This document shows, in pieces, positions 27,219 to 37,346 of a DNA stretch of 42,916 nt. Position 1 is the stretch's first letter. Every line of letters begins with the position of its first letter. A program made the translations under genes and the position numbers. Under the pieces are notes generated by a model that did no database searches, was not told where the DNA came from, and worked only from the letters and a program-made list of their open reading frames with translations. This stretch comes from Gracilaria vermiculophylla (lineage: Eukaryota > Rhodophyta > Florideophyceae > Gracilariales > Gracilariaceae). The stretch lies in the NCBI GenBank assembly GCA_019155205.2, contig JAHNZQ020000308.1, positions 3,223,214-3,266,129 on the forward strand, read 5' to 3'.

Positions 27219-28481
27219 CTAAGCCATATTTTCTTGTCGTAACGACTTTTCAGAACGGGATTCCTTCGCTTCTGAATCAGCGTCCAGCAGCGATTTTCCG
27301 GTTGCTGCTAGATAAACGTCGTCTAAACTGGGCTTACTTTGAGCAAAACTGAATAGCCGTTCAAATCCCATTTCGCCAAGACTTTGGACAATTTCAGTCC
27401 CGATTCGTGCATTTCTCGGATCCACGACCAATTCCAAAGCGTTGTGTTGGAGGCGATTGATGATTGCCGCTTGCACTAGACCACGATGTTTAAGTATGTT
27501 ACACGCCCGCTCAGCACTCTCCAGGCTAGTGAATTCATTCAATCGCACTGTAACACGATCACCACCAAGACTTGCTTTCAAATCCGATGAGGACCCATGC
27601 GCCAACATGATACCCTTCTCCAAAATGATAATGCTGTCCGAGAGGATATCCACTTCCTCCAAGTAATGAGACGACAGTATGACGGTACCACCATCGTCAC
27701 GCCACGCTCGTAGGACATCCCATATCACCCTACGCGTCTCGATGTCGAGTCCCACAGTAGGTTCATCAAGAATGAGAATAGGAGGTTGGTGCAATAACGC
27801 TACAGCCAAATCGAGACGTCTTACTACACCGCCCGAGTACACGCCAGTTTGTCGATCAATAAAATCTTCCAAACTTAGCAATTCAATAAGCGTTGCAATG
27901 GTGGATGGAATTTCGCGATGGTCGAGATGCGCAAGGTTTGCAAACATTTCTAGATGCTCTCTGCCCGTAAGCACTTTGTCCAAACCAGCACTCTGCGCTA
28001 CGAAGCCTATCATGTTTCGCACGATCGACGCCTGCTTTACGGAATCAATGCCATAGTATTTGATGGAGCCTGCGTCGGGTGAGGACAGCGTGGACATGCA
28101 CCGCAGCGTTGTGGTCTTGCCGCTGCTGTTTGGGCCTAGCAAGCCTAGAATTTGACCTCTTCCAATGGAAAACGAGAGGTCGTCAACGGCTGTGACGGTG
28201 AGGTTCTGTCGCTTCTTAGAGCCCGGGCCTTTGACGCGTTTCTTGAAAGTTTTTCGCAGATTGGTGACACTGACGGCGGGGTGATCCTTTGCGAGGGATA
28301 AGATGTCAATGGGTTCTGGTCTTCTGAAGAAATTCAGAATCATAACAGGCGCGCTCGAGGGGCCGAGGGCACGGCGCTGAGGCTGTTTGCGGGAACATGT
28401 CGAATGAGCATGTCCACGGACAGTGTCAACGGCGGTAAACTTGGAGCTTCCACACGGAAGGGATGGAATAAATGCAGCCAT
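27219..28481 (-). CDS. ABC transporter ATP-binding subunit (DrrA/NodI-like), probably organelle-targeted
   Basis: The protein is 420 aa from the ATG at 28481 (MAAFIPSLPCGSSKFTA). A TTG seven codons earlier is ignored. The first 55 residues lack acidic residues apart from one Asp and look like a transit peptide. A single nucleotide-binding domain follows: Walker A GPNSSGKTT (about 116), Q-loop FVAQSAGLD, signature YSGGVVRRLDLA (about 214), Walker B ILILDEPTVGLD (about 238), and H-loop SSHYLEEVD (about 271). A C-terminal regulatory region typical of ABC-2 type exporters follows. No permease is fused or adjacent, so a partner must be encoded elsewhere. It resembles bacterial and cyanobacterial drug or lipid exporters; the substrate is unknown. 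It is divergent from the HIR3-like gene. Confidence 0.85.
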   Translation of the reverse strand: MAAFIPSLPCGSSKFTAVDTVRGHAHSTCSRKQPQRRALGPSSAPVMILNFFRRPEPIDILSLAKDHPAVSVTNLRKTFKKRVKGPGSKKRQNLTVTAVDDLSFSIGRGQILGLLGPNSSGKTTTLRCMSTLSSPDAGSIKYYGIDSVKQASIVRNMIGFVAQSAGLDKVLTGREHLEMFANLAHLDHREIPSTIATLIELLSLEDFIDRQTGVYSGGVVRRLDLAVALLHQPPILILDEPTVGLDIETRRVIWDVLRAWRDDGGTVILSSHYLEEVDILSDSIIILEKGIMLAHGSSSDLKASLGGDRVTVRLNEFTSLESAERACNILKHRGLVQAAIINRLQHNALELVVDPRNARIGTEIVQSLGEMGFERLFSFAQSKPSLDDVYLAATGKSLLDADSEAKESRSEKSLRQENMA

Positions 28482-29137
28482 GGCAAGAGCGCTAGTGTGC
28501 AAGTTTGGTGTCAGAAAACTCTTTTTTTGGGAGCGATGATAGATCAGTGGCGATGTAACAGAACACAGTCTGCATCACCGACGCAAACGACAGAGGTGGA
28601 GATGTTTGGGCTCTGGTTTCTACGGAACGGGTATGAGAACGCACGGCACAGGTACTTGGCAACTTGGTATTGTAAGTAACAAGGCCGGGCCTACGCTTGT
28701 CAAGGTGGCACACGCTCGGTGGATGAAAATGTGGTGAGTAATGTAAAGTATGACCATACTGTTGTGTCGACAGAGGCAGCAGAGTCAGGCAACGACGGGG
28801 AGGTGGGCGATTGCGCGATCATCTTCACTATATTCCCAACTTCCACGTGTTTGGTTGGAGGAGTCCTCCCTTCGTACATGTACACTACACAAACTTTTAG
28901 CTAAAGCTTTGACGGCGTTTACATACTGTACGTGCTCCGTCTACGAAACTGTAAGCCGAAATCACGATCAACCTTGGCATCGGTCGCGACCGCGAAGACG
29001 TCTAAATGCGAACATTACCATCTGCGCCGCCGCCGCTTTGAGAACCAAAAATGCCAGGCGGGGCCTCTAACTTTGCACGTTTGCATTCAACGAAACGATA
29101 CCGTGGAGGGTAGCGGGCACTTCGGCGCCAAGCTACG
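28482..29137. promoter_or_regulatory. Divergent 5' region of ABC ATPase (-) and HIR3-like (+)
   Basis: 656 bp without a recognised gene. A CACGTG lies at 28844-28849. No TATA box was seen near either start. Confidence 0.45.
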
Positions 29138-32100
29138 ATGCTGCAGCAATGGGCGAGATCCAATTCCGCCCAGAAGCCGTCAGCCTCCCAAGTCGAGACT
29201 CCAGAACAGAGAGAAAATCGCCTTCTCACCAAATACGAGTCCGCTCTCAACGCACCCTCTCATGCCGCCAAGACTGCTCTCACAGATATCGCCCATGACC
29301 TGTCAGAATCACGGACCAAACGGCTGGGCAAGAGGCCGCGTCCGCAAACGCCACTATGGGAGCGACGTTTACGCTACGCAGTGCACCGTAACTTGGCGGA
29401 TGTCTATGATCGACTTCACGATTACGATCGTGCCCTCGTGAACTACTCACAAGCTCTTGATGACGATAACACAGACTTCATGACATGGTTGAAGACTGCC
29501 CGTGCAGCTGTTCAGACTGGCCGTTTGCACGTTGCCAGAAGAGCGTACGAAGTGGCATTATCAGTCAGACCAAAACATTGGTTAGCGTATTCCGATTATC
29601 AGGCTGTGTTGTGTGCTGTATTTGACGCCGATGAAGATGTAATCAAGCCAAATCTCGAAAAACTCTCGCCACTCATTTCTCGCTGTCTCGCCAACCGCCG
29701 GAAGCAAATTAACGCGTTTAAACAAATATCTCGGACGCCTCTAGCGGAGCATATTGTTTTGTCGGAACTCTCATGGGCGTGTCTCGTGGATACTCTTACA
29801 TCTTGTCTTGAAACTCGTCTATCATGTAGCGCCGACCAACAGTCTTATGACGTTTCGAATCCTGTTATTTTCGACTTGGATAAGCAGCTACGCCATGTCT
29901 CTCTGAATCTCACGAAAAGCAAAAACAATATTGTCACAGTGCATTCGTCTCCTAATGAAAAAGATGTCATTGATTTGGTATCACTTTCACGATCTGATGT
30001 AGTTTTACATGAAGAAAGTGACAGGGGATCTCCACTAAGAAGCTCTGCAGACGGAGAAGTGGGTCACAATGCTAATAACACACTATCAACAAAACAAGTT
30101 GCCGAGAGCCAGAATCAAGAACAAGAAGAAAACGCGAATGGTACTAACCCGAAAAGCTACAGTAATGAAGCCGAATCCGAAGCAAATAGAAACGCCGTAC
30201 ACTTGCCACCAATGAAAGCGGAAGATATTTTGCAACACGAAAAAGAGGTTCAATCTGACCAGCCCAAGAAACAAGAGTTACGACGATCAAGCCGCGCCAA
30301 AACTCAACAAGACAACCAAGACGAAGAGCGTCGCTTGACAAGAACTGCGACAGGTGTGAAAGATAGCACAGAAATGGATATAGAACTCATAAAAACACTT
30401 CTTAGCTTATCAAAAAACAAGTTGGGGAATGAAGAATACGAAGAGGAAGACAAAATTCATCCGGGAGGCAAACACCGACCAAGCTCACGAAGTCACTCTT
30501 TTGCTTCCGATTCGAGAAAACAGCGCGTATGCGCATGGAATACCGTCATCGACGAACAAACGGAGGCAAATCAAGTTAACGAATTTGTCAACTCCTTTCC
30601 GGAAAACAACAGCGGACCTGTCGATTTAATGTTGAGAACGTTGAATAAACTTGCCCAGCTTCAAGTTGCTCAGTATTCATCGTCACTTGCCTTGCTATGG
30701 TCGGCTCTGCGAAAAAGACTCCAGTTACACGTGCCTGGGTCGGTATCAACAACTGCGCTAGTAATAGAAGCCTTAATTTTATCAGGGAGGAAAGCCGGAA
30801 AAGCGAAGGAGCAACGATTCAAAGAAGCATCCCGTTTGCTATCGTACATGGCCATGGAGTTCGATATCGACAACGAATCGCCGTTTCTTAAACTTCGCCT
30901 AACATGGGTACGTGCAAATTTGAACGAGTTTTTTGGAAAGATGCAACGGGCATTTGATAACGCAAGTGAAGCTTTGGTTCTGCTGAAGAGTTTTGAAGGT
31001 TACGAAGGTGACGATTCCATTCCTGAGGCTGCGGGTCCAGAATTATCTGGATACACATACAACTCACTTCGAAACATAATCAACGAGCGGCTATCTACTT
31101 TGAAACGAGCAGGTGATCTTGAAAAGGCTGAAGTTGAACTATCCAAGGTCGCTCAAGGTGATAAAGAAGCTGCAATCCGCACAGTTTCGATTCTAGCACC
31201 TTCTGTCAATGGGTCTATAAGAGCTTTAGAATTCGACAAATGGGACGAAAATGACCTGGCCATCGAATTCTCAACCGCTATGGAACATAGAAAGTGGGAA
31301 GAACGCCTCGATGCCGAAATCGAATTAGAACCACGACTGAAGGTATTCGGCGAAGCGTGTACTAAAGCGGCTGATGTCGTCGGAGAACTCCTTTGTTTCT
31401 CAGTTCGGCTGCGAATGGCTGTTCATTTCTACGCTGCCCAGTTGCGAGACGAGGTCAATCAGAAGGAGAAGCCGCATAACAAGAGTGGGTCCTGTGAAGC
31501 ACGTGTAACTGACCTTCTCATACTTATAAGAAAGTACGCTCTTGTGACTAAAAAGGTCGCGAATCCTTCTAGCTGTGAACTGTGGAACAGGGAAGAAGTT
31601 GGGTGCGGCTGGTCGATGGAAAAGGCCACTGCTATTGCAGAGATAACTTTAATATCTCTTACCAAGCTTCTTAGCACAAAGATTCCCATCCTCAAGTTCT
31701 CAGCCCCTATAGCTGAACTGGGAGCATCTCAAAAGAACAAGAGACTTGGCTTCACTAGATGCATGCTGGCCTTCGTGCGATGCTTCTTAGTAAACCAGTA
31801 CTGTCGGATGTCTCCCGAACAACGATGTCATGGTCCGGAGTCACAGCTGATAATGTCTTTGACCACGCAACGACTTTTTGCTACCTCATTCTGCCTGAGA
31901 GCTCTCGTAGACCGGGGGTGTTGCAGAGAGGAAGGAACAAGTGGGGCTCTCATGAAACTTTATTCTCAATATCTCGCTGAACGTTTGCGTCAACTAGCTT
32001 TGGAAGCAAGATCCAAGATTTCCGGTGTTATTGCTATTCAGTTACAAAGCAGCCCGACAAACTCGTCAGAAAATGTTGCAGGTGCCTCTGTTCGAAATGA

Positions 32101-35100
32101 TATTGATGATAATCAGAATGAAAAGCATGGTTCTTTTATTGACGATGCTCCCAAGAAGCAAGTTGATGAACAAGAAGTACCCAAAGAGAGTAATAATCCG
32201 GAAATCACAAAGAGAAAGAATAAGTGTGAAAATGCAGATACAGAACATATAGCGGAGAAGCAAGTTGAAAGCGATAAAGCCGTAGTTCATAATATGAGGA
32301 CAGAGTGTAGCAAACGAGAAAAGGAAAGCACGGAGGAATTACGACAAGGTGCTGTGTCTGAGGACGAGATCAATCGAGAACATGCCGATAAACAAAAGAA
32401 TGGTGAAGAAGGAAACCAAAATCGAGTAGATGAGAACATGAAAGATGTAGAAGCAGAAGAAGAAAATGAAGCTGATGACATTGATAGTGATGTTGATGAT
32501 GATGGCGACGAAGAAGATGATGATGATGATTATACCCCTATCAGTCAGATTGATTCCTCTTACAAGTGGAGAAATGCAACCGTCATTCGACATGAGCTCG
32601 CCCAATGCTACCAGTGTTTGTACCAAATTCCAGACCTTGAAGTTACTTCTTCCTATACTCAGGGAGGGACCTCTGACCTTTGGTTGGAAGAAGGGTGTCG
32701 TGTTAGTAAACACATAGGACTTCAATTCACATCCGGCGATCCTATGAATGTAACTCCTATTATCGACACAGAAGCTTGCTGCGCCGTTTACTTCTTCTAC
32801 CGGAAAAAAATATTTGAAGCAATTGGTCAGCGGCGTCGCGATGGTGGACGAGGAAAGAAGTTACGAGAGGTTCTATCTCGTCTTGCTGAATCATTACCCG
32901 AAACACCACCGAATACTGTTCATCTACTTCCCTTCAAAGCACTCAATGAAATTGTTATGGACGTTATTTCTTCAGAGGGTGACATTTCCAGAGGGGCCGC
33001 TGAGAACGTCACCCGACTCGAGGAAGAATGGAATCGAGGTCTCAGTTCTGGCAATGAAATGTGCACAACAAAAAAGACTCATTATGTTCAGATGTCAATC
33101 CTTTATTTTGAAGTGTTCACTCTACATACCTTATCAACGATGGGTACACATGACGTGGAATACAAGAAGCAAAAATCAGCTGAACGAAGAAAGAGTCCTA
33201 AAGAAGTCGCTGAACGACTCATTTCAGCGTACAGTGATTGTCTTGTAGCCCTTCGAAGTCGGCCTTGGAGTATTGGGGCGTGGATACTGCTTGGAAGAAT
33301 TTTCATAGAGACCGCCGACCTTGCTCTAGATGAGAGGGAACTGTCCCTATCTTCATTTGGACTCTATCGACCGGGAGACCTGTCTACTTTCGATGAAAAG
33401 ATATCGAGCATAAATGCAATCTTTGGGCGTGCCGAAGCCAGTTTTGCCTTTGCTGAATCCCTGCTCTGCCATCCTTGGGCGCAGAAGGCCGCTCATGACC
33501 TGATTCCAATCAACTCTGCAATAGTGTTAGGCCAGACGTTTCAAGCGGAAAATGAGTGGGACGGTTTTGGAGATGATGGTGACCTTTTTGGCTTGTTTGG
33601 CTTAAGTAATTCCACCACTTGCCGTCCTCGTTTGATTGGAGAATACCATCCTAGTGATAGTATTCGAGAAGATGATGGCAAGCGCTTGGCGGCAATAAGA
33701 TTTGGGTGTTCTGCGCTCTCGATTTTACGACTTCGTGAGCTTCGATATTTTCATACGCATTGGACTCACAGTATGTTGGAGATTAGGTTACTGACCCATC
33801 CCCGAAACCGCTATCCAGTAGAAGTAATTCGTCTTGCATCCGCTGCAGTGGCGCAATTGCGAGAAGCGAGGAAGCTGTGTGGGATAGACGATGATCAATT
33901 AGCAGTATCGACAGTCGTACCAACAAGCGATGCCAATCAGACGAGTTCGGAAGGCGGGTCATCGCCAATCAAGCAGTCCTCCGATGTCTCGCGCATTGGG
34001 AGATTGGACAACGCAGGACAGAAGAAATTTTTGTGGTATTATATCTTCCTCGAAGCACAACTAATGCGTAAGGAAGGAAAACCTGCTAGGGATTACTTGC
34101 CGGTATTCTACCGCGCTATGGAGGAGAACAAGAGATTAAGAGAATCTGCACGACAGCCGATGGATATTGAACCAACGTACAAGCTTCATGCGGCAAGAAT
34201 GAAAGTGCTACGCTCAACGGGGGACAACATCAATGTCGCCGAAACACTCTCTTTGCTGGAAAAGTACACTTTTAATCCACAACCTCGTTCGATTCTGGTT
34301 GATGAAGACCAAAGAAAACATGATGAAGACTGGGTCATTGAAAGAAAAATCGCTATAGCTGAAGATATTATTTTGGCTATGCAGTTCTGTGCCAACCCAA
34401 AATCAGAAATGGTGTATTCTGAGTTTTTCTTCAAAGCCACCTTTTGCAAGTCCGTTCTTCTCGTTGAGGTGCTGAAGGATACAAAAACGGCATTGCTCGA
34501 GTTAGATAAGCTCTTTGGAACCGATAGTGCGCTCCGAGCATTGGATCAAGGTCCTGATGGTGTTTATCGTGGATATTTCTACCGAATGTGGAATTATCAC
34601 TACACTGATACCGGCATTGAGCCAGCGTTAGAATCTGAAAGGAAGTTAGTGAGATGGCGGTCAAAGATGCTTGGGCTTTACGGGAATCTTCTGAAAAACG
34701 CGGGAGAATGGCGATTGCTTGCTGCGATCATTTCTCGCCTGAAGAGAAGAAATTCAGAAGACCTACCTGTAGACGGAGCATTGTTAGATGACTTGATCGA
34801 GGCGTACGCTGTCACAAGCCGTTCGTCAATCTTGACATCAATGGAGAAAAGCATTGTAACAGATCCTAGTGCGTTTGAGTTCTCTTACCGACGCACTTGG
34901 GACATCTACGCTGAGTCACTTCGGATTTCGCAAGGACTTAAAAGAGTTGGAATATGTCTGACTCGGGGAGAAATGAATGAAACTGGAGGGGAACGATTGA
35001 TGAACAGTGGGCGACCAAAATGCCTCGCGGCAATACATACTGCGCTGAGACTGGAACACATCCGATGGAAGTCTGCTGTAGAAAACACTACAATTGACAT

Positions 35101-35287
35101 GAATTCAATGCGTGCACTGCCATCAACTGGGTCCCTTTTCTCCTTTCCGGTACTCACTCGACAGCGCTATCTTGAAACTCTACAAGAAAGTGCAAGCAAA
35201 TGGCCGTTGGAGGAGAAAATAATGAAGCTGCTGCTTCGCAGAATGACAGAGTTGAGTTCCGTGGAAGCTGCTGCTCCTCCGGGTTAA
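29138..35287 (+). CDS. HIR3/CABIN1-like TPR protein (histone chaperone complex subunit)
   Basis: This is a single 6.1-kb frame of 2049 aa. TPR-like helices lie near 78-148 (HRNLADVYDRLHDYDRALVN, ARRAYEVALSVRPKHW). A long Lys/Glu/Ser-rich region spans about 270-460 and an acidic stretch lies near 1100-1135. Just after that comes a block beginning WRNATVIRHELAQCYQCLYQ, a pattern seen in CABIN1/Hir3. Later, YYIFLEAQLMRKEGKPARDY and MDIEPTYKLHAARMKVL match the CABIN1 region around its LGKVAEK segment. In yeast and animals this protein scaffolds the HIR/HIRA complex, which deposits H3.3-type histones outside replication and controls histone genes. The assignment is from family patterns, not alignment. 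It ends 163 bp from the convergent RPL5 gene. Confidence 0.68.
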   Translation: MLQQWARSNSAQKPSASQVETPEQRENRLLTKYESALNAPSHAAKTALTDIAHDLSESRTKRLGKRPRPQTPLWERRLRYAVHRNLADVYDRLHDYDRALVNYSQALDDDNTDFMTWLKTARAAVQTGRLHVARRAYEVALSVRPKHWLAYSDYQAVLCAVFDADEDVIKPNLEKLSPLISRCLANRRKQINAFKQISRTPLAEHIVLSELSWACLVDTLTSCLETRLSCSADQQSYDVSNPVIFDLDKQLRHVSLNLTKSKNNIVTVHSSPNEKDVIDLVSLSRSDVVLHEESDRGSPLRSSADGEVGHNANNTLSTKQVAESQNQEQEENANGTNPKSYSNEAESEANRNAVHLPPMKAEDILQHEKEVQSDQPKKQELRRSSRAKTQQDNQDEERRLTRTATGVKDSTEMDIELIKTLLSLSKNKLGNEEYEEEDKIHPGGKHRPSSRSHSFASDSRKQRVCAWNTVIDEQTEANQVNEFVNSFPENNSGPVDLMLRTLNKLAQLQVAQYSSSLALLWSALRKRLQLHVPGSVSTTALVIEALILSGRKAGKAKEQRFKEASRLLSYMAMEFDIDNESPFLKLRLTWVRANLNEFFGKMQRAFDNASEALVLLKSFEGYEGDDSIPEAAGPELSGYTYNSLRNIINERLSTLKRAGDLEKAEVELSKVAQGDKEAAIRTVSILAPSVNGSIRALEFDKWDENDLAIEFSTAMEHRKWEERLDAEIELEPRLKVFGEACTKAADVVGELLCFSVRLRMAVHFYAAQLRDEVNQKEKPHNKSGSCEARVTDLLILIRKYALVTKKVANPSSCELWNREEVGCGWSMEKATAIAEITLISLTKLLSTKIPILKFSAPIAELGASQKNKRLGFTRCMLAFVRCFLVNQYCRMSPEQRCHGPESQLIMSLTTQRLFATSFCLRALVDRGCCREEGTSGALMKLYSQYLAERLRQLALEARSKISGVIAIQLQSSPTNSSENVAGASVRNDIDDNQNEKHGSFIDDAPKKQVDEQEVPKESNNPEITKRKNKCENADTEHIAEKQVESDKAVVHNMRTECSKREKESTEELRQGAVSEDEINREHADKQKNGEEGNQNRVDENMKDVEAEEENEADDIDSDVDDDGDEEDDDDDYTPISQIDSSYKWRNATVIRHELAQCYQCLYQIPDLEVTSSYTQGGTSDLWLEEGCRVSKHIGLQFTSGDPMNVTPIIDTEACCAVYFFYRKKIFEAIGQRRRDGGRGKKLREVLSRLAESLPETPPNTVHLLPFKALNEIVMDVISSEGDISRGAAENVTRLEEEWNRGLSSGNEMCTTKKTHYVQMSILYFEVFTLHTLSTMGTHDVEYKKQKSAERRKSPKEVAERLISAYSDCLVALRSRPWSIGAWILLGRIFIETADLALDERELSLSSFGLYRPGDLSTFDEKISSINAIFGRAEASFAFAESLLCHPWAQKAAHDLIPINSAIVLGQTFQAENEWDGFGDDGDLFGLFGLSNSTTCRPRLIGEYHPSDSIREDDGKRLAAIRFGCSALSILRLRELRYFHTHWTHSMLEIRLLTHPRNRYPVEVIRLASAAVAQLREARKLCGIDDDQLAVSTVVPTSDANQTSSEGGSSPIKQSSDVSRIGRLDNAGQKKFLWYYIFLEAQLMRKEGKPARDYLPVFYRAMEENKRLRESARQPMDIEPTYKLHAARMKVLRSTGDNINVAETLSLLEKYTFNPQPRSILVDEDQRKHDEDWVIERKIAIAEDIILAMQFCANPKSEMVYSEFFFKATFCKSVLLVEVLKDTKTALLELDKLFGTDSALRALDQGPDGVYRGYFYRMWNYHYTDTGIEPALESERKLVRWRSKMLGLYGNLLKNAGEWRLLAAIISRLKRRNSEDLPVDGALLDDLIEAYAVTSRSSILTSMEKSIVTDPSAFEFSYRRTWDIYAESLRISQGLKRVGICLTRGEMNETGGERLMNSGRPKCLAAIHTALRLEHIRWKSAVENTTIDMNSMRALPSTGSLFSFPVLTRQRYLETLQESASKWPLEEKIMKLLLRRMTELSSVEAAAPPG

Positions 35288-35450
35288 AATAATTTTCGCG
35301 TACACCGTCCGGGTGTCAGATTTGATGTTAACATAAACTTGTGCAAAACTTATCCTACATTCCTTTGACATATGGTATTGAACAGTGCAATTTTCGTAAA
35401 CGATTATGATGAAGCCCACAATTTCTTTATAACTTTAAAGAAAATATTGA

Positions 35451-36650
35451 CTACTGGCCTGCGGTAGCTGCAGCTATTACTGCGGCAAGCTTCTCCTTGA
35501 CTGCCTGTTGGCGCTCTTCCTTAGTGCGCTTCGGCAACCTCCAGGCCGTGTTGTGCTTAACACCCTCAGGTTTGTCCTTTTTGACAAAGCTTGGGTCTTC
35601 GCGGATCTTCTTGTGCGCTTCAAGATACAGGTCTTCGATGGCATCGGCATCGATTCCATCCGCAATATACTTCGAGAACTGCTTTTGATAGGCATCTTCA
35701 TCTTCCTCGAGAAGGTACTCCATATACTCTGAGACGTGGTTACCCAAAATGCGACTCTTCAAAAGCTCCGCGTCAAAGCCATCTTCCTTCGAATATGCCG
35801 GGAAACGCTTCTCATTGTGAGGAATGTTCATTCCGCCATCCACGGCGCCCTTCATGACGGCGAACACCTTGTTTCCGGTACTGGTCCTCACCAATCCAAT
35901 GTCAAGGAGCGCGGTGAACGGGCGGCGGTCGTCGTCTTCATCTATTTCATATGTTTTGCCATCAACCTCTTCCTTACCGACATAAGTCTCGTCAAGGCCG
36001 AGCTTTTTCAGGTGACGACGAGCGCATAGAAGTCCCACACAGTAGGCCGCTGAAAAGTTGGTGAGTCCTTGCTTAATGCCGTATCGAGGGAGTTCGTGGG
36101 CGTACGCAGCAGTGAGAATTTCATCACCAGCTAAGCGCGCAGCTACAATCTGGCAGATAATATCCCTGAGGGTGAGGAACACAGAAATTCAATAAAAACG
36201 TTAGAAGCCGTGCCTAATCGTACTGCGAAGATCCGAAGCACTCGGCGAAGATCCGAAGCACTCGGTTTCGTATGACATTGTACAATAGGCATGGGAGGGT
36301 GTAGAACACATAAAGCCCAGAACACGTAAAAAGGCGTGTGGGTGATATACATTGACGAGGACACGGCATCCTCAATGTAAACGGCAGCTCTATCCCGCAT
36401 CACACTGGCGCGAGCCAGCCTTCAACACATACGAATCGCTCAGTGAATGCAAGTAATAGGGCACATGAGTAACTAACCTGTTGGTGAATCTGACGACAAA
36501 CCTATACTTTGGCGAGTTGTACTTGCGCTTGTCCTGCGTGATCAGACGGCGCCTGGCCTGGTAATCAGTCTTTCCCTCGCGACGGCGACGGAACTTTGTC
36601 TGATAACGCTTCAAGTAAGCCTTGTTCTTCGTAAACTTAGCGCGTGCCAT
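35451..36650 (-). CDS. RPL5: 60S ribosomal protein L5 (uL18), two exons
   Basis: Exon 1 is 36650-36478 ([17 protein letters not shown]... to ...RFTN plus two bases of Arg). Exon 2 is 36165-35451. The donor CAG|GTTAGT and acceptor CTCAG|GG join the frame exactly as NRDIICQI, a block conserved from yeast to human. Total length is 295 aa, against 297 in human. L5 binds 5S rRNA with L11 and enters the large subunit as the 5S RNP. Conserved blocks include [37 protein letters not shown] and [14 protein letters not shown]. It is the only proven intron in the window, near the 5' end, as is common in intron-poor genomes. It is head-to-head with PRA1. Confidence 0.97.
36166..36477 (-). other. RPL5: Spliceosomal intron of RPL5 (312 bp)
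   Basis: GT-AG intron with donor GTTAGT and acceptor CCCTCAG, inserted in phase 2 within an Arg codon. It contains a 20-bp tandem duplication at 36225-36264. Confidence 0.93.
36225..36264. repeat. 20-bp tandem duplication inside the RPL5 intron
   Basis: Two exact copies of GCGAAGATCCGAAGCACTCG lie end to end. They are probably a recent slippage or duplication event. Confidence 0.93.
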
Positions 36651-37346
36651 GTTTGATTAATGAGGGGTGATGATGAACCGATCGTTGGGCGCACTGCGAC
36701 CGGAACGACCTCTGTAGATCGCGATACCTGGGGAGCGACGGCGGCGGCAGTGGGCAGAGGAGGACGCGAAAGCAGTCAATGTTGTGAAAAAGTTTTACAT
36801 ATTCCCGACAAAAAACACATTGCACAGCTAGCAGATGCGGCACGTGAGGCTTTCAGATATGGACCGCCAATGAAAACGCCCCACGTGCAACTGCCATGAT
36901 GGTACAGTACTCGCCATCAGGTTGTAACGTATCGGCGAAACAGAGGTGACACCATTTCGGTATGTGGGCATCAACTCGCGCGGCGGCTTTACGCACCCGA
37001 GGCGCTCGGGTGTCGCTCGGGTGCTGCTTTGCCCATCGCTTGCGACTAAGTAGATTGAGCGGCCCGGAAAGACAGACCCTCCAGGCAGACCGTTATCAAC
37101 AGCGCCAGCCACGTGAAAATCGGCTCAGAACGTGTTCAGGAGCGTTGAATCAAGGCGCGCGTTAGCATCACTGACGTCACCGTGTCCCGTTGTTCATTGC
37201 CCCTTAGGCACGGTCAACGCACAAGCAAGCGACTGTTCACGAGGTGGCATTTAGTGAGGCAGGCCGTGCACGCCGCTGCGCAGGCGTGAGCATGAGAATT
37301 TTTTCGCCACGACGTGAAAAGGTATTTATCAGTTGAGGTGCACGGC
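36651..37346. promoter_or_regulatory. Divergent 5' region of RPL5 (-) and PRA1 (+)
   Basis: 696 bp with three CACGTG sites (36841, 36882, 37110), a full TGACGTCA site (37172-37179) and a CCAAT-containing GCCAATGAAA (36866-36875). This is the most motif-dense non-coding stretch of the window. Confidence 0.55.
37172..37179. promoter_or_regulatory. CRE-type palindrome TGACGTCA
   Basis: A complete 8-bp ATF/CREB-type bZIP site, 168 bp before the PRA1 ATG. Use in this organism is inferred. Confidence 0.45.

Noticed and set aside
32511..32532. GAT-rich run as a regulatory microsatellite
   Set aside because: It simply encodes the acidic Asp/Glu stretch of the HIR3-like protein.
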